From Parapedobacter koreensis (GTDB taxonomy: Bacteria; Bacteroidota; Bacteroidia; Sphingobacteriales; Sphingobacteriaceae): DNA of 64,000 bases. The translations under genes were made by a program, and so were the position numbers. Shown here piece after piece: positions 1 through 9,360 of the stretch; within the stretch, counting starts at the first letter, position 1; the number at the start of each line of letters is the position of its first letter. The stretch covers positions 372,001 to 436,000 of the forward strand of contig NZ_FNZR01000002.1 in the NCBI RefSeq assembly GCF_900109365.1, in the 5' to 3' direction. The notes under the pieces were generated by a model. That model saw only the letters and a list, made by a program, of their open reading frames with translations, was not told the DNA's origin and made no database searches.

Positions 1-696
1 GTATTGGGTGATGGTCTTGTCGCCCAAGGCCCGATCCAGCACCAAGCCCAGTACCTGGCTGTTGCCGCTGGCGTAGGCGAAACGGGTGCCGGGTTCGGTC
101 TCCAACTTCAACTTGGTGGTAGCTTTGCGGAGGCGACGGCCGTAATAGAAGGTGGCCACCTCCCCGAAGGGATTGCTGTACCCTTCATTAAATTGAAGGC
201 CGGAAGTCATCTGGAGCAAGTGTTCGATGGTGACTTTGTCAAACCCGTTCTTGGCCATTTCGGGTACGTACCGGCTTACCGGGTCTTGCACAGCGCCGAT
301 CAACCCATCTTCAATGGCACAACCGATGAGCATGGAAAGGACGGACTTGGCCATTGAAAACGAAGGCACAATGGACGCCTGATCGTAGTCGTCAAAATAG
401 CGCTCGTAGAGGATGCTGTCATTGCGGATAACCAGGAAAGCCACGGATTCCGTCTGCTGGAGAAAATCATCGAAAGCGACTGCGCCACTGCCGAGATCGA
501 TGGTTTTGGGTCCTTTTTCTTCCACGGCCGTATGAAACAGGAAGGGATCGGATGCACCGTGGAGTTCCCGCGCCGGGAAGATCTTGTAGTCACCGATGCC
601 TGCAAAATTAAACCATACGAAGCGGCCCAGCTTGCAGCCAGACAGGGTCGCCGTGGCCAACAATAGCGGGATTAAGAAATAGCGTGTTTTCATCAT
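1..696 (-). CDS. Serine hydrolase lipoprotein of the beta-lactamase class C family (3' end outside window)
   Basis: A penicillin-binding-protein-like or esterase-like serine hydrolase, probably anchored as a lipoprotein. I translated 232 codons from the ATG at 696; the frame is open to the window edge, so the C-terminus is missing. A hydrophobic signal ends in the lipobox LSGC (Cys21). The nucleophile motif SMAK (SxxK) begins at Ser114, and a YAS triplet near residue 213 matches the Y-x-S/N motif of the family. HLLQMTSGLQF is the usual sequence between the two motifs. The third (KTG-like) motif would lie outside the window. It is the last gene seen of a minus-strand set with a TonB receptor and PepSY protein, 62 bp below the 61-residue protein. 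The fold is clear; the substrate is not known. Confidence 0.85.
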   Translation of the reverse strand, partial: MMKTRYFLIPLLLATATLSGCKLGRFVWFNFAGIGDYKIFPARELHGASDPFLFHTAVEEKGPKTIDLGSGAVAFDDFLQQTESVAFLVIRNDSILYERYFDDYDQASIVPSFSMAKSVLSMLIGCAIEDGLIGAVQDPVSRYVPEMAKNGFDKVTIEHLLQMTSGLQFNEGYSNPFGEVATFYYGRRLRKATTKLKLETEPGTRFAYASGNSQVLGLVLDRALGDKTITQY

Positions 697-758
697 GTAG
701 CGGTTGTAGTTTTAGCTTGTCTGCTAAAATACAATTTTTTTCCGACCCTGATAAGGGG

Positions 759-944
759 CTACTGACGGAAGAACGCCCGCCCATGCTTGACCATGGCATA
801 TAAAGGGATGCCCAAGGCTATCCAGGAAAGGGCGTACCAGGCAATGCCTGTACCCATAATGGCAAACAACAGCCCGGCGATGGTAATCAAAAACAACCAA
901 ATCGGCTTGCCCCAGACCTTGACAAATTTATGCTTATCCAACAT
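759..944 (-). CDS. Small two-helix membrane protein, unknown function
   Basis: A 61-residue protein made of two hydrophobic segments (about residues 14-32 and 37-52) with a basic N-terminus and a basic tail. The ATG at 944 lies inside the end of the PepSY gene, an 11-bp overlap that implies translational coupling. I do not recognise a named family. Its place behind a PepSY membrane protein and a TonB-dependent receptor suggests a small accessory subunit of the same inner-membrane complex, which is inference. Both coding density and the overlap argue that it is real. Confidence 0.7.
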   Translation of the reverse strand: MLDKHKFVKVWGKPIWLFLITIAGLLFAIMGTGIAWYALSWIALGIPLYAMVKHGRAFFRQ

Positions 945-2106
945 GCTCCTGCTCGCTTGATAGGGTAAGTGATTCCACTTGCCGGATGGCCCTTTTCAAC
1001 TGCGCCTGCCGTGCTTTGCGCCTGGCAAACCACAGGTATAATCCGGAAATAAGTACGGCAATCGTAAAAAGGTCAAAAACCACCCACATGATTTTCATGG
1101 GGATCCCCCCATAATCACCGAAATGGAAGGGCTGGGAGATAAAAATCGTTTTCAGGTACCACGGCATGTCACGCATATCCGTCAGCTGCCCGGTCTTGGC
1201 ATCAATGAGAGCCGGCTTGATAATGCGCGAAGTGAGCGGTGTGGTACCTATCATGTACACGGCGTAATGATGGCCACTGGAATACAATGTACCCGGATAG
1301 GCTACAAACGAGACGTCCATCCCCGGAGCCGCCGCTTTCGCGCTGTCAAGGGCAGCCTGTAGCGAGCCAAGCGACCCTTTGGCTTTGGGTTGGTCTTTAT
1401 AATCAGCCACCATTTCGGCAAGCTGCCCTTCCCGCCACGCCTCCAGTGCGGGATCGGCCAACGTGTTGATGACACCGGAAAGACCGACAACGGCTGCCCA
1501 TGCCAGTGTCACGATGCCCAACAGGTTATGCAGGTCCAGCCACCGCAGCCGCCGTGATTTTTCGGTGCGGATCATCCCGAAGTCAAACCGCTTCATGATG
1601 GGACCATACAGTACCACACCTGACACCATGGACAGGGTGAATAACAACCCCATAAAGCCCAGGAAGAGCTTGCCCGGTATGCCGGCGAGCATCTCCACAT
1701 GAAGGTAATACATCACGAGCATGAAATCCATTTCGTTGGGCGGAGCTTCCAGCACATTGGCCGTATACTCATCCATCGTCAGGTAATGGTCGGCCGTGAT
1801 GGGCGCTTCCGCCGAATCGGCCAGCGTGACAAACATTTGGCCGGGGTGGTGGTCCTCATCCCAGAAAATGTATTTGGCCACCTTGCCGGGCAATTGTTCC
1901 ATCGCGGCCTGAAGCACCACGTCTTTGGACAAACGGGCAGCCTCCGCCGATGGCGCGGCCTCGATCTCGTCGTGCATAAGGTGGTCTATTTCCTCATAGA
2001 ATACCAATGGCAGTCCGGTGACGCACAGCATGAGCAAAAAAAGGGTACAGACCAAACTGGTCCATTTGTGTATTTCAAACCACAGTTTTATCGTCCGTGC
2101 CTTCAT
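934..2106 (-). CDS. PepSY-associated transmembrane helix protein
   Basis: A 390-residue inner-membrane protein of the PepSY-TM family (PiuB/FoxB-like). These proteins often accompany siderophore receptors, and some act as periplasmic or inner-membrane ferric-siderophore reductases. It starts with a typical amphipathic stretch containing WFEIHKW and a first membrane helix (about 16-38). Further helices lie near residues 150-170, 195-215 and 335-360, with a large periplasmic region between them. The gene begins 32 bp after the TonB receptor stop and overlaps the next small gene by 11 bp, so the three are probably one transcript. The family call rests on the N-terminal histidine/tryptophan pattern and helix layout. 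A role in iron uptake follows from the neighbour. Confidence 0.85.
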   Translation of the reverse strand: MKARTIKLWFEIHKWTSLVCTLFLLMLCVTGLPLVFYEEIDHLMHDEIEAAPSAEAARLSKDVVLQAAMEQLPGKVAKYIFWDEDHHPGQMFVTLADSAEAPITADHYLTMDEYTANVLEAPPNEMDFMLVMYYLHVEMLAGIPGKLFLGFMGLLFTLSMVSGVVLYGPIMKRFDFGMIRTEKSRRLRWLDLHNLLGIVTLAWAAVVGLSGVINTLADPALEAWREGQLAEMVADYKDQPKAKGSLGSLQAALDSAKAAAPGMDVSFVAYPGTLYSSGHHYAVYMIGTTPLTSRIIKPALIDAKTGQLTDMRDMPWYLKTIFISQPFHFGDYGGIPMKIMWVVFDLFTIAVLISGLYLWFARRKARQAQLKRAIRQVESLTLSSEQEHVG

Positions 2107-2138
2107 GTTCCCGAAAGGTAAGCAATTCTTCGAACTTG

Positions 2139-4556
2139 TTAAAATTTATAGGCCACGCTTGCCGCAAAATTGCGCTTTTTCTGCGGATTGACCGACCAAT
2201 AACCGGTATAATACTGTGTATTGGCAAGATTATTCAGATTGGCCGTAATCCGGACATGATCGCCATTGTAAAATACACTCGCATTGACTAAGGTATATTC
2301 GGGCAAGTAAAATACGCCGGTCTGGCTATTGTCAATCACTTTATAACGACTGGCGTAGTTGCCGCCGATGCCAATGCCGTAATACTTAAGCTTGCCCTCA
2401 GGGAACCGATAGGTTGCCCAGATATTGGCCAAATTTTGCGGGCCCTGGCCTCCGGGGCTTCTGCCCGGCTCTGAATAAAAATCATCGTTGTTGCCCGTTA
2501 TCACTTTAGTTTCGTTATAGCTGTACCCTGCCATGATATTCAATCCGGACACTGGATTGGCATTTACATCCACCTCAAAGCCCTTGCTGCCTACCTTGCC
2601 CCCTTGCACGGAGCTGTTCGGATTTGCCGGATCGGGATACACCCGGTCCGATACTTTGATATCGTAGACCGACACTGTACCAAATAGCTTATCCGAAAAC
2701 AAGTTGGCTTTCACCCCATATTCCCATTGGTTGGCCTGCTCTGGTTTGAATGACTTGATTTCAACGAAGTTGCCGTCTACATCAAATACCTGCTGGGGAT
2801 CTACATTGATGAAGGCATTCATATAATTGGCAAAAAGGGAGATTTTATCGCGTATAGGTTGGTATACCAACCCGAATTTCGGTGACAGGGCAAACTGGTC
2901 AAAATCATCATCAGCAACCTGCTTCTCCCCTTTGGAGTCAAAATAATCAGCCCGAAGGCTCACCATGGCCATGATACCGGGCGTCACATTAAGCACATTG
3001 GAGAAGTAGGCACTATAGGAACTATTGGCAATGTTGCTCATTGTCCCTTCCAGGCCACCCAGCAGGTTTTCTATGGATGCCTGCGTCAGGTATACGGGCG
3101 GCATTTCCTCCCCGATGAGTGGATCGACATAGTCTACCTCGCCCTGGGGTGTCACACTCCGCGCCCATCCCCATCCCGAGCCGTTGTCGATGACGTTGCG
3201 GCTATAGTAGTCAAGCCCGATAAGCAGGCGGTTCCGCAGATTACCGATTTTGAAATCACCGTTGAAATTCTGCTGGATATCGGTGGTGTTGGTCGTCTGC
3301 TGCTCTTTGTGGAAGATCTGGCTAAAATAGTTGTCGCCCGCCACGTCATCCCAAAGGTAGCTGTAATAACCATTGGATTTGACTGTCCCACGGGAAACCA
3401 CCGTTTGGGAAGTCCATTGGTCAGACAATTTATACAGCATTTGCGCTTGGAGGTTGTACTTGGGATTTTTTATCGTAATGTCATTGCTGGTGAATGACAG
3501 CGAAGGATTGAGGTTCAATTCTTCGATGGTACGGAAGTCGAGCGGACTCAGCCGATCGGAATTGAAGAATACGGGTGCCACGGCCCGTTCTTCTTCCAAA
3601 ATCTCGGCCATTATATTAAACGACAGCCGGTCATTGACTTCATAGGCCAACGTAGGGGCGATGAAAAAAGACTTTTTAAACCCGGCATCCTGAAAGCTCC
3701 CTTCCGAATGGTAGGCCGTATTCACACGCGCCGTGATCTTTTCGGTCTTGCTCAGCGGCGTATTGATATCCGCAGCAATACGGTTCAGGCCGAAGCTCCC
3801 GAAACTGTAGGTGACTTCGCCGCCAAAGCCATCATATGGTTTTTTCGTGATGGTGTTGATCAACCCGCCATAGCTGTAGAAACTACCACCAAACAGTGTC
3901 GCCGAGGGGCCTTTGATCACCTGTATTTCGGCCACGTTGGCCGGATCGAGGTTCCCACTGGCCAGGCCGGGGAGTCCATTGGTCAAGGAAGGCTGGGCGT
4001 CAAAACCACGTAGGGCAAAATAGGCAGCACCATCTCCCGCCCTTCCGGTAGATTCCCACGTCCTTGTTATCCCGGGGACATTGCGGAAGGCATCGTCATA
4101 AGACGTGACCACCTGCTGCTTTAACAATTCGGCTGAGACGGAGTTGTACACTTGTGGATTTTCCAGGTTCTTTAAGGGGATTTTAGCCACCTCAGTATTC
4201 CGGTTGGGTGATTGCTGGGCTGAAACGATGACTTCCCGCAACTGGGCAGCATTTTCCTTGAGCACGAAATTGGCGACAGCCGATTCACCCGGTCGGACAG
4301 TCACGGTCTTTTCTTGCGCTTCAAGGCCAATAAAGGAAGCGACAACCACATGTATCCCTTCTTGGACATTTGTAATCTGATAATTTCCACTCCCATCTGC
4401 CCTGGCACCCCGGTTGGTACCCTTTACGGTGATATTCACCGATTCAGCCGGACGGCCGTCGAATGTTGTTATCGTTCCGCTGATGGTGCCGGTTTGTGCC
4501 AACGCTCCGATCGAAGCTGCTATAAAAAGAATTGTACAATAAAATTTGCTGTTCAT
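2139..4556 (-). CDS. TonB-dependent siderophore-type outer-membrane receptor
   Basis: An 805-residue outer-membrane receptor that would import a ferric siderophore or similar ligand using TonB energy. A signal peptide ends near ALAQ. A carboxypeptidase-regulatory-like domain follows (about 20-105, starting GTISGTITTFDGRPAESVNI), then a plug (about 115-235, with GPSATLFGGS) and a long beta-barrel ending in aromatic F (VAYKF). The barrel layout is that of FecA/FhuA/FoxA-type receptors. I chose the ATG at 4556 rather than an upstream in-frame TTG at 4613 because a promoter -7 box lies between them (4577-4584). It is first in a probable operon with the PepSY and 61-residue proteins, which supports iron uptake. 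The ligand cannot be read from sequence. Confidence 0.92.
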   Translation of the reverse strand: MNSKFYCTILFIAASIGALAQTGTISGTITTFDGRPAESVNITVKGTNRGARADGSGNYQITNVQEGIHVVVASFIGLEAQEKTVTVRPGESAVANFVLKENAAQLREVIVSAQQSPNRNTEVAKIPLKNLENPQVYNSVSAELLKQQVVTSYDDAFRNVPGITRTWESTGRAGDGAAYFALRGFDAQPSLTNGLPGLASGNLDPANVAEIQVIKGPSATLFGGSFYSYGGLINTITKKPYDGFGGEVTYSFGSFGLNRIAADINTPLSKTEKITARVNTAYHSEGSFQDAGFKKSFFIAPTLAYEVNDRLSFNIMAEILEEERAVAPVFFNSDRLSPLDFRTIEELNLNPSLSFTSNDITIKNPKYNLQAQMLYKLSDQWTSQTVVSRGTVKSNGYYSYLWDDVAGDNYFSQIFHKEQQTTNTTDIQQNFNGDFKIGNLRNRLLIGLDYYSRNVIDNGSGWGWARSVTPQGEVDYVDPLIGEEMPPVYLTQASIENLLGGLEGTMSNIANSSYSAYFSNVLNVTPGIMAMVSLRADYFDSKGEKQVADDDFDQFALSPKFGLVYQPIRDKISLFANYMNAFINVDPQQVFDVDGNFVEIKSFKPEQANQWEYGVKANLFSDKLFGTVSVYDIKVSDRVYPDPANPNSSVQGGKVGSKGFEVDVNANPVSGLNIMAGYSYNETKVITGNNDDFYSEPGRSPGGQGPQNLANIWATYRFPEGKLKYYGIGIGGNYASRYKVIDNSQTGVFYLPEYTLVNASVFYNGDHVRITANLNNLANTQYYTGYWSVNPQKKRNFAASVAYKF

Positions 4557-4576
4557 GCCCTTATTTTTACAGCCGG

Positions 4577-4607
4577 CAAAACTATTATTTAAATCTATTC
4601 TAAACAA
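4577..4607 (-). promoter_or_regulatory. Bacteroidota promoter of the TonB receptor operon
   Basis: On the minus strand a TTG at 4607-4605 is followed after exactly 20 bp by TAGTTTTG (4584-4577), which matches TAnnTTTG. Transcription would begin near 4571, giving a leader of about 15 nt to the ATG at 4556. I see no clear Fur box. Confidence 0.6.
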
Positions 4608-4782
4608 TAGCAAATGACAAATCGTTCGCGAAATTTATTCTTCGGCATACGACACATTATGAAAATCCGTCAAGGAATTTAACAAAACATTAACAATCTG
4701 CAGATGCTTTAGGCACACTTATTGAACACGGTTGGTTATAAAATTGTCTTTTCATAATTTAGGTTTATAATTGGTTAGTTAG

Positions 4783-4816
4783 AAAAATCCCTGATTCTCC
4801 CCGTTTCAGGGATTTT
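4783..4816 (-). terminator. Rho-independent terminator after the CoA-transferase gene
   Basis: AAAATCCCTGA and TCAGGGATTTT form an 11-bp stem with a loop of about 11 nt. It lies just past the stop at 4827 of the minus-strand gene, with a T run at its end. It could also act on the other strand. Confidence 0.7.
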
Positions 4817-4826
4817 CATTTATGGG

Positions 4827-6317
4827 CTATTTCATACTCCCCGTTTCCCTGAGCCGGGTGTGCCAGCTGAATGCTTCTTCAAGGATATGGGGGGTATGGC
4901 CACCCCGGAGCGTACGGGCACGATCAAAATAGGATTGCAATGCTTCACGGTAATCGGGATGTACGCAGTTGTCGATAATCGTCTGTGCACGTTCGCGGGG
5001 TGCCAGCCCGCGCAAATCAGCAAGTCCAATATCCGTGACCAGGATATCCACATCATGCTCGGTATGGTCAACATGTGATACCATGGGCAGGACGTGCGAA
5101 ATGTGGTCTCCTTTGGAAGCCGCTTGGGTGACAAAAATACTGAGGTATGCATTTCTGGCAAAGTCTCCGGATCCGCCGATGCCGTTCATGATGTTTGTGC
5201 CACTGATGTGCGTCGAATTGACATTGCCATAGATGTCAAACTCGATGGCCGTATTGATGGCAATGACGCCCAGCCGACGAATCAAGCCCGGGGTATTGCT
5301 AATGTTCTGCGGCCGCAGCACCACCCTGTCTTTGTACTTCTGTAGATTGCCGAAAACGCGGTCGTAGCATGCGGAAGACACGGTAATTGATGATGCTGAA
5401 GCAAAGCTCATCTTCCCGCTGTCCAGCAAATCAAAGGTACTGTCCTGCAATACCTCCGAAAACATCCGCAAATCATAAAAATTGCTATCCTTAAAGCCGG
5501 AAAGTACGGCATTGGCTACTTTGCCAATCCCGGCTTGTAGCGGGAGCAGCCTATCCGTCAGGTGGCCCTTTCTGACTTCATCTTCGAAAAAATGAAGCAA
5601 ATGCTGGGCAATGGCGATGGTTTTCGCATCGGGCGGTGCAATATCTGCCGGGCTATCCTGGATGTCGGTAAATACGATAGCGGCAATCTTATTGATATCC
5701 ACGGGTATGGACCGCCTGCCTATCCGGTTTTCCGGCGCGACAATCGGGATGACGTTGCGGTGCGGATAATTCTCCGGCTGGAAAATATCGTGCAGGCCAT
5801 AGATGGATTCGGGCACTTTGGTATTGATCTCGATGATAATTTTCTTGGCCAAGCTGAGGAATGTCACCGAATTGCCTACGGAAGTGGTGGGTACGACACT
5901 CCCATCCCGCTCGATGAATGCCGCCTCAATCACGGCAATATCCACGGGCGGCAAGCATTGGTTGTGCAAAAGCTCGGCACTTTCGCTGAGGTGCTGATCG
6001 ATAAACAGCACTTCGCCCTTGTTGATGGCTTCACGGAGCACGCGATCCACTTGAAATGGCATCCGCTTCGTCAGTGCCCCCGCCCGGGTAAGCTTCGCAT
6101 CGGTATCGTGGCCCAATGATGCCCCTGTCATCAGCGTCACTTTTAATTCTTCCTTTTCCGCACGCTTGGCTAACGCATCGAGCACGACTTTGCTGTCCCC
6201 AGCTTTTGTAAACCCGCTTGACCCTACCACCATGCCGTGCTTAAACAGTTGCGCGGCCTGCTCCGCGGTGACCACTTTTTCAAACAGTTCTTCCGCCTTG
6301 ATTCTTCCGTATGGCAT
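4827..6317 (-). CDS. Acetyl-CoA hydrolase/succinyl-CoA:acetate CoA-transferase family protein
   Basis: A 496-residue class I CoA-transferase of the Ach1/AarC/Cat1 type, expected to move CoA between acetate and succinate (or to hydrolyse acetyl-CoA) in the cytoplasm. Seen in sequence: the glycine motif AGIGKVANAV, a catalytic-glutamate context MFSEVLQD near residue 288, and the family C-terminal signature GGSGDFARNAYLSIF. Length is normal for the family. It is transcribed away from an AraC-type regulator across a 139-bp gap, so regulation by that neighbour is plausible. With sucD at 10.2 kb the cell has two enzymes acting on succinyl-CoA. Whether this one is a transferase or a hydrolase cannot be settled without assay. 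Confidence 0.88.
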   Translation of the reverse strand: MPYGRIKAEELFEKVVTAEQAAQLFKHGMVVGSSGFTKAGDSKVVLDALAKRAEKEELKVTLMTGASLGHDTDAKLTRAGALTKRMPFQVDRVLREAINKGEVLFIDQHLSESAELLHNQCLPPVDIAVIEAAFIERDGSVVPTTSVGNSVTFLSLAKKIIIEINTKVPESIYGLHDIFQPENYPHRNVIPIVAPENRIGRRSIPVDINKIAAIVFTDIQDSPADIAPPDAKTIAIAQHLLHFFEDEVRKGHLTDRLLPLQAGIGKVANAVLSGFKDSNFYDLRMFSEVLQDSTFDLLDSGKMSFASASSITVSSACYDRVFGNLQKYKDRVVLRPQNISNTPGLIRRLGVIAINTAIEFDIYGNVNSTHISGTNIMNGIGGSGDFARNAYLSIFVTQAASKGDHISHVLPMVSHVDHTEHDVDILVTDIGLADLRGLAPRERAQTIIDNCVHPDYREALQSYFDRARTLRGGHTPHILEEAFSWHTRLRETGSMK

Positions 6318-6456
6318 TCCCAGTTCGTTTTATATCCTTGCAATATTAAGTGTTATCCGCCAACCACATTTATTACATTGCGTCATAAATTTATTCATTT
6401 TAGACAAATACTCGTGTTTTCTCCTTATTTTAGCCCGCGATTATGTTACAGCCTGA

Positions 6457-7269
6457 ATGGAGAATTATGTAAATAGGTATTATATCACGGAAGTGGATCG
6501 GTATCCGGACACCATTTATTGCCATCATGCTGTAATGGGTGAAAAATTCATCCCCGAACACGCGCATAAAAAGGGGCAATTCCTCTATACCGAAGGTGGC
6601 GTCGTCTACCTAAACACGCCAGAGCAGTCGTATTTTCTACCTGCAAGGCATTATATCTGGATCCCCGCCGGTGTACAGCACAGCATCCATCCCAGCACAC
6701 CCGAGGTCATCATGCGCAACCTATATTTTCCGGTGTACACCTGCGATGATGTATTTTTTTCGCAAACGGCCATTTACCCCGTGGACGATTTATTGATGGA
6801 ATTGATGATGTTTACCAACCGCTGGAACGGCAATATCCGGCCGGAGGATGAAAGCAGGTACAGCATCGCCAAGGCGTTCAAAATGTTGCTGCCCGAATTG
6901 GGCAAGGGTGCACTGCCTTTGGCGCTGCCTTATCCGGATGACAGCCGCCTGGTGAAAATCGTGGAATACCTGGATAAACATGTCGCCGATAGCATCGGGT
7001 TTAAACATGTTGCTGACCATTTCGGGGTCAGCGAACGCTCATTGGCGCGTTTATTCCAAAAAGAACTCAACATGTCCTTCATCCAGTACTTTACGATTCT
7101 ACGGATGCTGAAAGGGTTGAAATTGCTATTGGACGATAAACTCAGCATCAATGAAGTAGCTGCGAAAGTGGGATACAGCAGCCTGCCTACCTTTAGCAAT
7201 ACATTTACCAAGATAATAGGTGTAAGGCCAAGCGAATACGTCAAACACCGCGGGCTATGGGACAGATAA
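6457..7269 (+). CDS. AraC-family transcriptional regulator
   Basis: A 270-residue DNA-binding regulator. Residues 1-120 form a cupin-like sensor (HAHKKGQFLYTEGG, then IPAGVQHSIHP). Residues 165-265 are the double helix-turn-helix of the family, with HVADHFGVSERSLARLFQKE as the first recognition unit and VAAKVGYSSLPTFSNTFTK as the second. The gene lies 139 bp from, and divergent to, the CoA-transferase gene, and 36 bp before a DUF1080 lipoprotein with which it may be cotranscribed. The metal/histidine pattern of the cupin part suggests a small-molecule ligand, but which one is unknown. Confidence 0.9.
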   Translation: MENYVNRYYITEVDRYPDTIYCHHAVMGEKFIPEHAHKKGQFLYTEGGVVYLNTPEQSYFLPARHYIWIPAGVQHSIHPSTPEVIMRNLYFPVYTCDDVFFSQTAIYPVDDLLMELMMFTNRWNGNIRPEDESRYSIAKAFKMLLPELGKGALPLALPYPDDSRLVKIVEYLDKHVADSIGFKHVADHFGVSERSLARLFQKELNMSFIQYFTILRMLKGLKLLLDDKLSINEVAAKVGYSSLPTFSNTFTKIIGVRPSEYVKHRGLWDR

Positions 7270-7305
7270 AACAACGATACTAGCACTAACCTCAATAGCA
7301 ATCAG

Positions 7306-8154
7306 ATGAAAGCATCTCTTATCATTGCGGCGGCACTTGCTTCAGCAGTAGCGGCCTGCACAACGACCAACGGCAATGACGAATTGAAATGGATCCAGCT
7401 CTTCAATGGCAAGGATCTCAACGACTGGACCGTAAAAATCGCCAAACACGAAGTAGGTGAAAATTATGCCAATACATTCCGTGTGGAAGACAGCTTGCTA
7501 AAGGTACGGTATGATGGCTATACAGACTTTGATTTCCAATATGGGCATATCCATTACAACACACCTTATTCGGCCTACCTCCTGCGTGTGGAATACCGTT
7601 TTACCGGCGAACAGGCACCGGGGGGCGAAGGCTGGGCCTGGCGCAACAGCGGGGCCATGCTACATGGGCAGGATCCGAAAACGATGTTGAAAGACCAGGA
7701 TTTTCCCATTTCCATTGAAGGGCAATTGCTGGGGGGTGACGGCACAAACGACCGAACCACCAGCAACCTGTGTACGCCGGGCACCAATGTATTCATGGAG
7801 GTGGACGGCGAGCTGTTTACCCCACATTGCATCAATTCATCTTCAAAAACCTACCACGGCGACCAATGGGTGACTGCTGAATTTTTGGTGCTGGCAGACT
7901 CCGTGGTGCATCACATCCTCGAAGGCGATACGGTATTGACCTATTTCAAGCCCCAAATTGGCGGCGGAAGTGTATCCAATTATGACCCGGCGGTAAAGGA
8001 AGACGGCAAATTACTGAAAAGCGGCTACATCTCGTTGCAAAGCGAAAGCCACCCCATTGACTTCCGGAAAGTGGAATTGCTTGATTTGGAACCTTATATG
8101 CAGGATAAAGCAAAGCTGCAGCAGGTGCTGGGACGACTACGGAACGGCCAATGA
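7306..8154 (+). CDS. DUF1080 (3-keto-disaccharide hydrolase-like) lipoprotein
   Basis: A 282-residue secreted protein with lipobox AVAAC (Cys18), so probably anchored to the outer membrane on the periplasmic or outer face. The body matches the DUF1080 concanavalin-A-like fold: IQLFNGKDLNDWTVKI at the start, then the GEGWAWRNSGAMLHGQ region and a C-terminal strand ending KVELLDLEPY. Some members of this family cleave 3-keto-glycosides. It follows the AraC gene by 36 bp on the same strand. The enzymatic activity is inferred from the family only; the substrate is unknown. Confidence 0.85.
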   Translation: MKASLIIAAALASAVAACTTTNGNDELKWIQLFNGKDLNDWTVKIAKHEVGENYANTFRVEDSLLKVRYDGYTDFDFQYGHIHYNTPYSAYLLRVEYRFTGEQAPGGEGWAWRNSGAMLHGQDPKTMLKDQDFPISIEGQLLGGDGTNDRTTSNLCTPGTNVFMEVDGELFTPHCINSSSKTYHGDQWVTAEFLVLADSVVHHILEGDTVLTYFKPQIGGGSVSNYDPAVKEDGKLLKSGYISLQSESHPIDFRKVELLDLEPYMQDKAKLQQVLGRLRNGQ

Positions 8155-8237
8155 GCCGCCTTCCATACGATTTTAACCCAAGTTAAAAAGTTTGATAGTT
8201 TTACGCATTAACTTTGACATATCAAAAAACAAAAGCT

Positions 8238-9008
8238 ATGTCAAAGTCAAAAACAATCGTACTCATCCACGGAAATTTCGTGAATGATCTTACCTGGGCA
8301 GACTGGAAAAGTCGCTACGAACAAAGAGGCTATACGGTATACACGCCAGCCAATCCAGGACACGAGGGAACCCCCTCCGATTTACGGGCCAATGTACACC
8401 CCAAGCTGGCAGCCGTGGGTTTCAAGGACGTGGTGGATAACATCGCGCAATTGATCGACTCCCTTCCTGAAACACCATTGATCATCGGGCATTCCATGGC
8501 GGGAATGGCAGTATTGAAACTGACGGAAATGGGCAAAGGCGCTGCCGCGGTCAGTATCGACGGAGCTCCCCCAAAGAATGTATTCCCTCCGTTTGCGACC
8601 GTAAAAACCGTGCTGGGTACGTTCGGCTTTTTTTCAGGGAAAGACTATTTCATGGGCTCGAGAAAATGGTACAACCACGCATTCTTCAACACCTTGCCTG
8701 ATTCCGAAAAGGAAAAAATGTTCGACAGATACGCTGTCCCGGAAAGCCTCAAGGTAAGCCGCCAATTGGTACTGGATGCCTATTCCAATATTGATTTCCG
8801 GAAGCCACATGCACCGATTCTCTTCGTTGGCGGGGGCAGCGACCATATTTTCCCTGCATCACTCACCCGAACAATTGCCGGAAAGTACCGCGATAAAAAC
8901 AGCTGGGTTGATCTGAAAGTATATGAAGGGAAAAGTCATTTCATCGCCGGAGAGCCGGGCTGGGAACAGGTAGCGGATGATATCCTGGATTGGTATGAGC
9001 AGCTGTAA
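8238..9008 (+). CDS. Alpha/beta hydrolase
   Basis: A 256-residue cytoplasmic alpha/beta-hydrolase. The oxyanion motif is VLIHGNFVND at the N-terminus, the nucleophile elbow is GHSMAG (catalytic Ser), an acid is likely in GGGSDHIFP, and the catalytic His is in GKSHFIAGE near the C-terminus. I chose the ATG at 8238 because the in-frame codon at 8214 is TTG and overlaps a -7 promoter box (TAACTTTG, 8209-8216). That places transcription start near 8221. No signal peptide is visible. Substrate unknown; the esterase/lipase call is safe only at fold level. Confidence 0.88.
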   Translation: MSKSKTIVLIHGNFVNDLTWADWKSRYEQRGYTVYTPANPGHEGTPSDLRANVHPKLAAVGFKDVVDNIAQLIDSLPETPLIIGHSMAGMAVLKLTEMGKGAAAVSIDGAPPKNVFPPFATVKTVLGTFGFFSGKDYFMGSRKWYNHAFFNTLPDSEKEKMFDRYAVPESLKVSRQLVLDAYSNIDFRKPHAPILFVGGGSDHIFPASLTRTIAGKYRDKNSWVDLKVYEGKSHFIAGEPGWEQVADDILDWYEQL

Positions 9009-9014
9009 CATAAA

Positions 9015-9048
9015 AAAAGCCGTCCCGATGCATATCGGGACGGCTTTT
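9015..9048. terminator. Bidirectional terminator between hydrolase and rpsT
   Basis: A long perfect stem pairs AAAAGCCGTCCCGATG (9015-9030) with CATATCGGGACGGCTTTT, with an A run on one side and a T run on the other. It can end both the plus-strand hydrolase and minus-strand rpsT transcripts. Confidence 0.85.
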
Positions 9049-9068
9049 CGCTTATTGTATCTGTAGTA

Positions 9069-9323
9069 TTATGACAAGCTATTCACGAGTTTAGTCAGCT
9101 TCGACTTGTTGTTGGAAGCTTTGTTTTTATGGATGACATTTTTCTTGGCCAAGCGGTCAAGCATGGAAATCACCCGTGGCAACAACGCCTTTGCCTCATC
9201 GGCATTTGTTGTATTCCTCAATTTCTTAATCGCATTACGCGTAGTCTTCGCTTGGTAGCGGTTCCGCAGGCGCTTCGCAGCGTTGGCACGGATTCTCTTA
9301 AGTGCTGATTTATGGTTTGCCAT
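9069..9323 (-). CDS. rpsT: 30S ribosomal protein S20
   Basis: An 84-residue, highly basic protein starting [20 protein letters not shown], the standard S20 N-terminus, which binds 16S rRNA in the small subunit. Length is normal. It is a single-gene unit with its own promoter at 9361-9390 and a shared terminator at 9015-9048. Confidence 0.97.
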   Translation of the reverse strand: MANHKSALKRIRANAAKRLRNRYQAKTTRNAIKKLRNTTNADEAKALLPRVISMLDRLAKKNVIHKNKASNNKSKLTKLVNSLS

Positions 9324-9360
9324 CTATTTAGCTATATTTTTTCTTTCAATTTTCAGACCG

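Noticed and set aside
710-729. A 7-bp stem TTTTAGC/GCTAAAA before the serine hydrolase gene
   Set aside because: No T run on the minus strand after it and a short weak stem, so not supported as a terminator.
5562-6119. A 185-residue frame antisense to the CoA-transferase
   Set aside because: It lies fully within a gene with clear catalytic motifs on the other strand.
6318-6456. Promoter pair in the CoA-transferase/AraC gap
   Set aside because: Only a mismatched -7 (TAATATTG on the minus strand) and no TTG at the right distance; not listed as a feature.
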